From the NCBI RefSeq assembly GCF_000445445.1, contig NZ_ASXP01000003.1, forward strand, positions 682,001 to 746,000: DNA of 64,000 bases, in the 5' to 3' direction. The translations under genes and the position numbers were made by a program. This stretch comes from Sporomusa ovata DSM 2662 (GTDB lineage: Bacteria; Bacillota; Negativicutes; Sporomusales; Sporomusaceae). A model generated the notes under the pieces. That model ran no database searches and was not told where the DNA came from. It saw only the letters and a program-made list of their open reading frames with translations. The number at the start of each line of letters is the position of its first letter. Position 1 is the first letter of the stretch. Of the stretch, positions 16,375 through 24,064 are shown piece by piece.

Positions 16375-18348
16375 TTACATTTTAAACTTAGCTACTGCTC
16401 CTTGTAACTGCTCTGCCAATTGAGCTAAATGGTGGCTGGAAGCAGATATTTCTTCCATTGACGCCAATTGCTCCTCTGTGGCAGCAGAAATGCTTTGTGT
16501 CTGACTAGAAATCTCGCGGCTAAAGGTTTCAACTTCCTTCATTGATTCAACTACTTGTTGACTGGAAGCGGCAAGCTGCTGCATGCCGTCGGCTGCCGCT
16601 TGTGCAATGGAAGCAACCTTATTAATATGCAGGTCAATGTCAGTAAAGGCTTTACCAGCCTGGTCAACCACGTCTGATCCCTTTTTTACTTCCTGGGTGC
16701 CGTTAGCCATTGTGATTACAGCCTTATCTGTTTTACTCTGAATATCACCAATGAGTGTTGCAATTTGTTTAGCTGCTGCTTGGGATTGCTCAGCCAATTT
16801 TCTAACCTCTTCGGCTACGACGGCAAATCCCCTGCCCTGTTCACCTGCACGTGCCGCTTCAATCGCAGCATTTAATGCAAGTAAATTAGTTTGACCAGCA
16901 ATACCGGAAATTGTATCAACAATTTGTCCAATTTCTTTGGACTGTTCTCCTAATTCGGCAACGACCTGGGCAGAATGTTCTACGGTCTGCCGGATATTAT
17001 TCATTTGACTAATAGCACTTACAACAGCATGATTTCCCTCCGTTGCCGCACTCACAGCCTTAGCAGTAATATCGATTACATTACCTGTTTTAATGGCCTC
17101 TTCATGAGCTCCAGATGCAATTTTTTCTACAAGCACTAATGCCTTATCTACAACAGCTACCTGATCTCCGATTCCCTGAGCGGTACTTGTAACTGAAGTA
17201 CTTACCTGGCCTGCTACTTGCGCTAACTGTTCGGCATTAGCGGTTAGTTCTTGTGAAGATGCAGCAACCTGCTCAGACGATCCGTTGATCTGTTGTACCA
17301 GGCCACGTAAATTACCTACCATCATTTCAAAGGCGTGAGCCAAATGCCCCATTTCATCCTTAGAGGAAATATTGATACTCATCAGAGAGATATCACCAGC
17401 AGCAATGCCTTCAGCTGCATCCTTGAGTTTTTTCAATGGTGTAGCGATTTTAGTCGCCACTATCAGCACAATAATGGCGGCGATAAGTAACACAATCAAA
17501 CTTATGGTTAGTGATGTCCAAGTAAAGGCGTTTAGTTTTGCCTTTACTTCTCTACTCGGCACATTTACACCAATTGACCAGTTATATCCCGGAATCGGCG
17601 CATAAGCTAGATATTTGGTAGTTCCAAGATAGCCGTAGCTTACAATTCCCAGTTCTCCCTTAGTCATCTTTTCAGTAGCCGATATTAATTCCGGAGGTGC
17701 ATTAGGGTCAGTCATGCTACTGACTTTGTTGACTAATTCTTTGTTAGGGTGCACTATTATTATTCCATCTCCCCGGATTACATAGGCATACCCGGTATCA
17801 CCGGCTTTTAGTTCCAGAACTATTTTTTCGATTTCCCCAATATTAATTAGCGCTACAAGTACACCGGTGATTCGATTTTCAAAACGAACAGGAGTTGAAA
17901 TAGCAACTACTAATTTATCGGTTTTTTTCGAAACTACAGGATCAGAAACAACCGCTTCTCCCTTAATCGAGCGTTGGAAATAATCACGCTCCGCTAAAGT
18001 TCCTGTTTCTCCGTTGTAATCAACATAGTTACCTTTTTCATCGACCCATATAAGGCTTTCGTAAATCTTAGCATTACTTAATTCTGTGTTTAAATAAGGA
18101 ACAATCGTTTCGCGAGTGCCGCTAGTGATGATCGGTGAACGGGCAAGTGTTGCAATATCCCTTTTATTACTATCCAACCATCCTCCGATTTGGACTGCAC
18201 TACCTTGTGCTTTACCGGCAAGTTCTGTTTCTACATCTTGTATTATGATTTTTTCAGCTTGCCAAAAGTTAAGCCCTGCCAACAAGCTTAATGCAAATAT
18301 AAACAGGGTAATAACAATTACCCCAAGTTTTGCTTTTATACTATTCAT
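16375..18348 (-). CDS. methyl-accepting chemotaxis protein (dCache-HAMP-MCP)
   Basis: 657 residues from the ATG at 18348 (AAGGAG upstream). One membrane segment lies at residues about 9-28 and a second near 285-305, bracketing a periplasmic double-Cache sensor. The sensor contains the ligand-pocket motif 'YVDYNGETGTLAERDYFQ'. A HAMP region follows, then the signalling hairpin with the conserved tip 'VVDTISGIAGQTNLLALNAAIEAARAGE' region. The gene stands between an activator and a transporter of the metabolic region, so it may sense the compound used by the molybdoenzymes; that is inference. It has its own promoter region and terminator. Confidence 0.93.
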   Translation of the reverse strand: MNSIKAKLGVIVITLFIFALSLLAGLNFWQAEKIIIQDVETELAGKAQGSAVQIGGWLDSNKRDIATLARSPIITSGTRETIVPYLNTELSNAKIYESLIWVDEKGNYVDYNGETGTLAERDYFQRSIKGEAVVSDPVVSKKTDKLVVAISTPVRFENRITGVLVALINIGEIEKIVLELKAGDTGYAYVIRGDGIIIVHPNKELVNKVSSMTDPNAPPELISATEKMTKGELGIVSYGYLGTTKYLAYAPIPGYNWSIGVNVPSREVKAKLNAFTWTSLTISLIVLLIAAIIVLIVATKIATPLKKLKDAAEGIAAGDISLMSINISSKDEMGHLAHAFEMMVGNLRGLVQQINGSSEQVAASSQELTANAEQLAQVAGQVSTSVTSTAQGIGDQVAVVDKALVLVEKIASGAHEEAIKTGNVIDITAKAVSAATEGNHAVVSAISQMNNIRQTVEHSAQVVAELGEQSKEIGQIVDTISGIAGQTNLLALNAAIEAARAGEQGRGFAVVAEEVRKLAEQSQAAAKQIATLIGDIQSKTDKAVITMANGTQEVKKGSDVVDQAGKAFTDIDLHINKVASIAQAAADGMQQLAASSQQVVESMKEVETFSREISSQTQSISAATEEQLASMEEISASSHHLAQLAEQLQGAVAKFKM

Positions 18349-18601
18349 TGTTTTCTCCTTGTCATACGAGAACTGAATCATCGTTCCTTTTATATAATGC
18401 TATACTTTTGTTAAGATTGAAATTACCACTAGTAGAAGCAGTAGTAAAACTTAGAAATCGACAGTACTCCAACGAGGAAAATATGGGTAGACCCAGCGAG
18501 ATACACAATTAACAGTGTCCTAACAAGGGATATATATTACCCCTCCTAGCATTATTAAATTTCTGTAAATTGCTGGCTCTACCCCAATTTATCAAATTGC
18601 C

Positions 18602-19846
18602 TTATTTTGAAATAGTTATTTGCTTTGCCACTTTACTCCGGTTATCTAACGTTCTAAAAATGAAAGCAAAAACCAGACCCACTATATTAAGACCCAAGGC
18701 AATCCAGAAAGCCTGCTCATAAGTTCCGGTAGACTGTCTAACTGTAGCAGCCGTCATCGGTCCAAAAATTGCTGCTAAGCTAAAACCAATAAACGTAATT
18801 CCATAGTTTACCCCAAAGTTTTTTAAGCCATATCTCTCACTGATAATGGATGGCATAGTACTCATGAAACCGCCAAAAACAGCCCCAACTCCAATAGCAG
18901 AAACAGCAAAACCGGCTACAGAACTTGTAAAAGTCAAGTTTAACATCCCCAGGGCTGAGATGACATACATGATCATAATGGTATTGGAGCGGCCAATTTT
19001 ATCTGATACGGCGCCAAAGATAATCCGTCCCAAGGAATTAGATACAGCAACCAAACTGACGAACAGCGCAGCATCCATAGGGCTCAATTTAAACATTTGC
19101 TGCCCAATCGGCGAAGCGAAGGCCGTAATCATAAGTCCTGATAAAGCCCCACAGGTAAGCATAACTAAAACAACCCACCAAGTACTATCACGCAGCATTT
19201 GAGTCCAGGCCAAATCACGAGCTGCTGGTTTAGTAGTTTTAACTGCAACCGGGGGATTCCAGCCCGCTGGCTTGAAACCTGCCGGAGCATTCTTTATGAG
19301 CAATGAACATAACATAATAACGACAAAAAATACGGCACCAAGAATCTTAAAGGTAGTTAGTACACCAAAACTGGCAATCATCGAACTAGCAACAGGAGCA
19401 ACAATGGTAGCTCCCGAACCATAGCCGGCTGCAACCAGACCTGCAGCTAAGCCACGCTTATCGGGAAAGAACTTCACGGTATTACCGAGTGTTCCAGAAT
19501 AAACACACCCGCCACCAATCCCGGCAAGCACGCTATAGGTAATATAGAGCGTCTCTACACTGGACACAAACCCAGTTATAAATAACCCTACACCAAACAT
19601 AATCCCACCAATGATAACATTTGCCTTTGGTCCTAAACGGTCTTGAATGTATCCCCCACCAATCATAGCAACCGGGCTGAGAGCATGGTTAATTGTAAAG
19701 GCCAACGCAATGGAGGTTGCAGCCCAGCCAAATGTTTTTCCTAAAGGTAAGGCAAATACGCTCCAGGCGTATAAAGTTCCAATACAAATGTTAATTACAA
19801 CCGCGGCACCGAGAATTAACCATCGATTATACTTTTGTTCTGACAT
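18602..19846 (-). CDS. MFS transporter, OFA (oxalate/formate antiporter) family
   Basis: 414 residues, 12 predicted membrane segments. The start 'WLILGAAVVINICIGTLYAWSVF' is characteristic of the OFA family, as are 'GGGYIQDRLGPK' and 'GGGCVYSGTLGNTVKFFPDKRG' in the first half. Members exchange or take up small carboxylates. It follows the zinc-ribbon gene at 20069-20209 and lies on the sigma-54 transcript from 20399, although a terminator-like hairpin lies between them. The substrate could be a carboxylate made or used by the neighbouring enzymes. Confidence 0.9.
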   Translation of the reverse strand: MSEQKYNRWLILGAAVVINICIGTLYAWSVFALPLGKTFGWAATSIALAFTINHALSPVAMIGGGYIQDRLGPKANVIIGGIMFGVGLFITGFVSSVETLYITYSVLAGIGGGCVYSGTLGNTVKFFPDKRGLAAGLVAAGYGSGATIVAPVASSMIASFGVLTTFKILGAVFFVVIMLCSLLIKNAPAGFKPAGWNPPVAVKTTKPAARDLAWTQMLRDSTWWVVLVMLTCGALSGLMITAFASPIGQQMFKLSPMDAALFVSLVAVSNSLGRIIFGAVSDKIGRSNTIMIMYVISALGMLNLTFTSSVAGFAVSAIGVGAVFGGFMSTMPSIISERYGLKNFGVNYGITFIGFSLAAIFGPMTAATVRQSTGTYEQAFWIALGLNIVGLVFAFIFRTLDNRSKVAKQITISK

Positions 19847-19984
19847 TCTTTTACCCCTTTCCTACTAATAAGTGTTGTTTACGCTTTGATTATTTGGCCA
19901 AACTTCCAACCGACAAAAACGACATACCGTGAATGAGCATTGACTAGGTGTTTATTAAAAATTCTGTATCTTTTTGTTTTATAA

Positions 19985-20012
19985 AGGCAGGCCCATTTAA
20001 ACCTGGCCTGCC
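19985..20012 (-). terminator. hairpin between zinc-ribbon gene and OFA transporter
   Basis: AGGCAGGCC and GGCCTGCCT stems with a 10-nt loop. The minus strand continues CTTTATAAAAC, so termination would be partial, allowing read-through to the transporter. Confidence 0.65.
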
Positions 20013-20068
20013 TATATTTAACCTACAGTTCCCGTCAAAACTAATCATCTGCCGAAAACTGATAAATC

Positions 20069-20209
20069 TTACTTTTTATCTTCGTCTTTTGGTAATTCTG
20101 TCTTACAAAAAGGACAAACTTTTTGCTTAATACCTGCCATCGATGCGATTTTCTTACCACAGTTCGGGCATATCGTCGGCTTGGATAATGCTGCTGGTCT
20201 AAAACACAT
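20069..20209 (-). CDS. small zinc-ribbon protein with MCFRP N-terminus (46 aa)
   Basis: 46 residues from the ATG at 20209 (AAGGAGGT upstream). It begins 'MCFRPAALSKPTICPNCGKK' and has a second knuckle 'CPFCKTE'. It shares the MCFRP start with the protein at 13363 but differs between the knuckles. It is the first gene after the sigma-54 promoter at 20399-20416, as the other member is after its own. Function unknown. Confidence 0.85.
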   Translation of the reverse strand: MCFRPAALSKPTICPNCGKKIASMAGIKQKVCPFCKTELPKDEDKK

Positions 20210-20398
20210 TATATTGTACCTCCTTTATTGTTAGTAATGCTCCCACGTTTTGCGTTTTGTTTTCTACCCACCTCCCTTAGGCGCTGTTTTGGGTTAAATT
20301 CTCATTACCCCTCATACGTACTAATTTCGGCTTGCTAATACTAAAATAGCGATCGCCTGAATAAAAATTAGAATTGCCAATCATTCTTCAAAAGTATA

Positions 20399-20416
20399 TT
20401 GCATTAACTATGCCAA
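20399..20416 (-). promoter_or_regulatory. sigma-54 promoter for zinc-ribbon gene and OFA transporter
   Basis: The minus strand reads TTGGCATAGTTAATGCAA, GG and GC 12 bp apart. The leader to the first start codon is about 180 nt. Confidence 0.78.
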
Positions 20417-20583
20417 CCTATTGCAGTCATAGAAAAACCTGCGTATTACAAGGGCTAATCCCTATTTTTCCTGCCGCTTACCAGTACCTGCAGGATCTCG
20501 TTTTGAGATTTATAAACCTTTGCCTAAAAGCTCGCAAATCAGAAAAATCAAGTGATATAAGCTACTCTTTTTTTAAAATCACA

Positions 20584-20600
20584 GTATCATTTTAGGATTC
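20584..20600 (-). promoter_or_regulatory. candidate activator-binding box upstream of a sigma-54 promoter
   Basis: The plus strand contains CATTTTAGGATTCTTCAAC, nearly the same as a box at 27359 (CATTTTAGGATTATTAAAC). It is about 190 bp upstream of the -12 element at 20401, a normal distance for sigma-54 enhancer sites. Confidence 0.4.
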
Positions 20601-20605
20601 TTCAA

Positions 20606-21994
20606 CTACCTAAAGTGGCCCCAAACATAAGCGAAAACAATCCCCTCAATAAAAAACAGCAAGCTATAGAGCCAATTCCACCGTAAGGCAATATCAAATG
20701 TTCGGCAGTTAATAAACTTGGCCAGTGTAAGCACAATTCCCGCAAAAGGAGAAATAATATAGGAAATACTTCCGCCTAATGCCAGGCAGAGAGCTACGGA
20801 TACAGGTGCTATCGGAAGTTGTATAGTTGTCAGTATCTGACCAAATAACACAATGGAAACAAAGGGATGAATTCCTGCAATTGCACACAAAATCATTAGT
20901 ATTGGTACTAAAACCATTGACCACAGTCCCATTGCATTGGCAATAACCTGCAAAGCAGGCTGAATGAAATTAAATAATCCAGCTTGTTGGACAGCCGTAG
21001 AAAATATCCCCATTGAAACGAATAAGGGGGCCAGATCAACTGCCTTTAGCAATCTGTCCCGCCAATATGCGCTTAAGGCCGTCTTAAAATTTGGCCGTCT
21101 TACAAAAAAAGCAGTCCAGGTTAAAACAACAATGAATCCTGTAAGCATAATCTGGTTGGTACTTGAACCCACATTCATATTTGCAAAAATCATTGTTCCA
21201 GCAATAAGACTCAGCACAACTAGAATGATATGATATACTTTTCCCCGAATGGGTGTATCACTTAGCTTGCAGTCACTTATATAATCACCCACTATAGTTG
21301 TCTTCGCAGATAAGTTCAGTTTCCGTTCAATAACATAGGAAGTAACAATACCAATTAGACTCAATATCAAACCGGGAATAAATAACTCAATCCAGCCAAC
21401 CCCTGTTGCCTGTACCACTAATAATAGGTTAATTGTGCCCGGCGCCCATAGGACAACTAAGGCATAACTCCGTGAAATAGCCGTTGAAATGAACCGCTCA
21501 TAATTACTTACGTTACGTTTTAACGTTTTTTCCAACAACGAAATCATTACCGGAATTGTCCCAAATGATAAAAAACTTGAGATAATATGGGTAACAATGG
21601 TAACAAATAAAAAGAGTCCTGCTTCTCCCTTGTGTACCTTTAGTAACCAATAATGAATTGCCGAATTATAACCACCGATTTCAATTGGAATTGAAAACAG
21701 TTGCATAACAAAGAGTATTGAAATAACATTCATCATCGAATTAGTCGCCATAACCCAGATAGTAAACGGCTGTCCAGAATAAAGAAGAAGGGTCACCCCC
21801 CCAAAAAGAAACAACAGCGTTACTTTTTTAAAAACTTTACCCATAAGCATAATACTGGATACCAAAACAGCAATAACCACTACAAATTCCAGTTTTGACA
21901 AATTAATCCTACTAAATGGATCCAAAAGATTTAGCACAGTTAAAAGCAGCATCGCACTTTTACAGAGAAACGGCACGCTATCCACTTCCTTCAT
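20606..21994 (-). CDS. permease, ion transporter (IT) superfamily-like
   Basis: Up to 462 residues with about 11-12 hydrophobic segments. The fold pattern (two halves, 'SFLSFGTIPVMISLLEKT' and 'ALGGSISYIISPFAGIVLTLAK') resembles anion or dicarboxylate permeases of the ArsB/NhaT-CitT superfamily, but I do not recognise the exact family. The first ATG has no good ribosome site; a GTG seven codons later is preceded by AAGGAAGTGG and may be the real start. It follows the AAHS transporter in the same direction and probably belongs to the sigma-54 operon beginning at 26356. Confidence 0.7.
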   Translation of the reverse strand: MKEVDSVPFLCKSAMLLLTVLNLLDPFSRINLSKLEFVVVIAVLVSSIMLMGKVFKKVTLLFLFGGVTLLLYSGQPFTIWVMATNSMMNVISILFVMQLFSIPIEIGGYNSAIHYWLLKVHKGEAGLFLFVTIVTHIISSFLSFGTIPVMISLLEKTLKRNVSNYERFISTAISRSYALVVLWAPGTINLLLVVQATGVGWIELFIPGLILSLIGIVTSYVIERKLNLSAKTTIVGDYISDCKLSDTPIRGKVYHIILVVLSLIAGTMIFANMNVGSSTNQIMLTGFIVVLTWTAFFVRRPNFKTALSAYWRDRLLKAVDLAPLFVSMGIFSTAVQQAGLFNFIQPALQVIANAMGLWSMVLVPILMILCAIAGIHPFVSIVLFGQILTTIQLPIAPVSVALCLALGGSISYIISPFAGIVLTLAKFINCRTFDIALRWNWLYSLLFFIEGIVFAYVWGHFR

Positions 21995-22020
21995 TATCCG
22001 TCAACACGCTAAATGCATAA

Positions 22021-22060
22021 ATGCCATAACTGTCCCATTAAAGGGACCAGTCATGACACT
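22021..22060. repeat. intergenic hairpin repeat, copy 1
   Basis: An imperfect hairpin around TGTCCCATTAAAGGGACCAG that recurs at 23624-23661 with the same outer bases (ATGCCATAAC / CAGTCATG). Both are in gaps between transporter or ferredoxin genes of one operon. Confidence 0.6.
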
Positions 22061-22094
22061 TTAGCCACATACTATTAATTTATCAACATGTCAC

Positions 22095-23483
22095 TCAGTC
22101 AGCTTCTCCACAAACGCTTCTTAAACGAACTTCGGTATTTTTTTCGGCAAGCTGGTCAATGGATTTTCCTTTAGTCTCTTTTTTAACAAAGAAATAAGCG
22201 GCTAATCCACCGATAATTGCCGGTATAATATAGAATAAAAATGACATCTGAGGGCCTAGGTTCATTGCCATAATTAACCCCGCCACCATCGGCGCCAAGG
22301 CCCCCCCGAGCCGGCCAAAGGCCTGACACCAGGATACCCCTGTATTTCTAAACTCTGTTGGATAACTCTCTGCCATCAACGGTTGTACAGCGGTAATCGC
22401 ATAGTTAATAGCAAAACCCATAAATATATTGGCTGTCAGAATGGCTGCAAAATTACTGGGAACGAAAGCCATAATAAAAATGGAAGCACCACCAATAAAA
22501 TAACTGCAAATGAGATTTTTTCTGCGTCCAATGATTTCAGCGACAATGCCCGTCGAAGCATTGGCAAATACCGCGGCAGCATTATTGGCAATTGCCAGTC
22601 CATAGGCAGACGATAGTTTTAAACCCTTTTCTAACATAAGAGAAGGTAACCAGGCATTAATTCCATAAACAATGAAGCAACCACAGAAATAGGTGAGCCA
22701 GATACCGGCAGTTGCTAACCTATAGTCTTTGGAAAAAAGAGCTTTAGGGCCGACAACCTTGGACTTTAGCGGCACACTCAAAGAATTAGGATCCCAATCA
22801 GTTACTTTTCCAGTAGCGATTCTTTCAATAGCTTGGAGTACCTTTACAGCATCATCCTTCCGGCCTTTATTAGCCAGCCAGTGAGCAGACTCGCGCATTT
22901 TGAAATGCAGGAAAATGGCATATAAAAAAGGTATTCCTCCTATTAAATAACAAAGTCTCCACCCGTATAGAGGCACAACGAATGTGGGTATCAGGCCGCC
23001 CAGCACCCAACCAACAATCATCCACGCCATACCAAATGTTATAAATAGCGCCCGCCGGTTAGTCGGCGTAGTCTCGGAAAACATTGTTGTTACAACAGGA
23101 ATGCAAGCGCCTAACCCAACTCCAGTCAATACGCGAAAAAAAGCAAACCATTCAAAACTCTGGACAAAGTAGATAGGAATGGATAACAGTGAATATGCGG
23201 CAATCGAGTAGATCAACGTTTTCCTTCTACCAATTTTATCAGAAATGATGCCGGCAAGCGCTCCCCCGATAATCAAACCGAAGAGACTCCAGGAAGACAG
23301 ACTACCGGTTTGTACTTTACTTAAAGCCCATTCAGCAGATATTTGCGGCATAGTGTAAGAAACAACCATGTAATCATAGCCATCGAAAACCATCGACATA
23401 CCGAGAAAGAAAAAGATTGACCAAGTAAATTTATTAACCCCGAAAGAATCAATTACTTCTGAAATGGTAAAGTTGCTCGCCAT
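22095..23483 (-). CDS. MFS transporter, aromatic acid:H+ symporter (AAHS) type
   Basis: 462 residues, 12 membrane segments. The first loop has 'FDGYDYMVVSYTMPQI' and the family motif 'GGALAGIISDKIGRRKTL'; the later loop has 'EIIGRRKNLICSYFIGG'. These are typical of the AAHS branch (PcaK, BenK, MhpT-like), which imports aromatic carboxylates. It lies downstream of the molybdoenzyme and ferredoxin subunit at 23700-26356. This supports, but does not prove, an aromatic substrate for the enzyme. GGAAGGAG precedes the start. Confidence 0.9.
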   Translation of the reverse strand: MASNFTISEVIDSFGVNKFTWSIFFFLGMSMVFDGYDYMVVSYTMPQISAEWALSKVQTGSLSSWSLFGLIIGGALAGIISDKIGRRKTLIYSIAAYSLLSIPIYFVQSFEWFAFFRVLTGVGLGACIPVVTTMFSETTPTNRRALFITFGMAWMIVGWVLGGLIPTFVVPLYGWRLCYLIGGIPFLYAIFLHFKMRESAHWLANKGRKDDAVKVLQAIERIATGKVTDWDPNSLSVPLKSKVVGPKALFSKDYRLATAGIWLTYFCGCFIVYGINAWLPSLMLEKGLKLSSAYGLAIANNAAAVFANASTGIVAEIIGRRKNLICSYFIGGASIFIMAFVPSNFAAILTANIFMGFAINYAITAVQPLMAESYPTEFRNTGVSWCQAFGRLGGALAPMVAGLIMAMNLGPQMSFLFYIIPAIIGGLAAYFFVKKETKGKSIDQLAEKNTEVRLRSVCGEAD

Positions 23484-23599
23484 TTTATTCTCCTTCCGTT
23501 AGCTCGCTGCGAACCTAAATAGTATAAAATCACTACTAATTTTGCATGCAAAAAATCCAATCCCCATTGTCATGATATTGATGGCACTAGCCTATGCTG

Positions 23600-23665
23600 A
23601 ATGGCATTACTCTTATATGAGTAATGCCATAACGGTCCCGCAAAGGGACCAGTCATGGCATTACG
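23600..23665. repeat. nested alternative hairpins, repeat copy 2
   Basis: The region has GGCATTACTC/GAGTAATGCC, and the second arm can instead pair with a third arm, ATGGCATTAC, around a GGTCCC/GGGACC core. The core matches the hairpin at 22021-22060. It lies between the ferredoxin subunit and the AAHS transporter. Confidence 0.6.
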
Positions 23666-23699
23666 TATACTAATAATATTTTTATTGAAAAAACTTATC

Positions 23700-24035
23700 T
23701 TAAGGAAGAAATACAGCTACTCTTGTACCCTTTTCAGCTGCCTTTTTAGCCAATTCTTCAATAGGACCTATTTCCATACATTGACCTAGGCAATGAAGCA
23801 CACATGCTGCTTTTTCACCTTTAGCCAACCGGTCTTCGCACAAATCACAAAGTTGAGTAGGAACTGGAACAAAGTTCCATTCCCAATTATCACCGTCAAC
23901 GTTAAAGGGACCAACTTCAGTCATTTTAATCCCCCATTTGTCTTTGGGGATTTTTTTCTCGTTTCTGCAAGCAACTTCACAGCTACGGCAACCTGTGCAA
24001 TATTGATAATCGATCAAAATACCGTTCTTGGACAT
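23700..24035 (-). CDS. 4Fe-4S ferredoxin-like electron-transfer subunit of the molybdoenzyme at 24065
   Basis: 111 residues with 'CTGCRSCEVACRNE' and 'CDLCEDRLAKGEKAACVLHC', two [4Fe-4S] sites as in the paralogue at 10329-10670, to which it is clearly similar along its length ('ILIDYQYCTGC', 'PVPTQLCDLC', 'GPIEELAKK'). It follows the catalytic gene by 29 nt and is followed by transporter genes. No membrane anchor is present. Confidence 0.9.
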   Translation of the reverse strand: MSKNGILIDYQYCTGCRSCEVACRNEKKIPKDKWGIKMTEVGPFNVDGDNWEWNFVPVPTQLCDLCEDRLAKGEKAACVLHCLGQCMEIGPIEELAKKAAEKGTRVAVFLP

Positions 24036-24064
24036 CCTTTTCCCTCCATTCCTATTCTATAATC

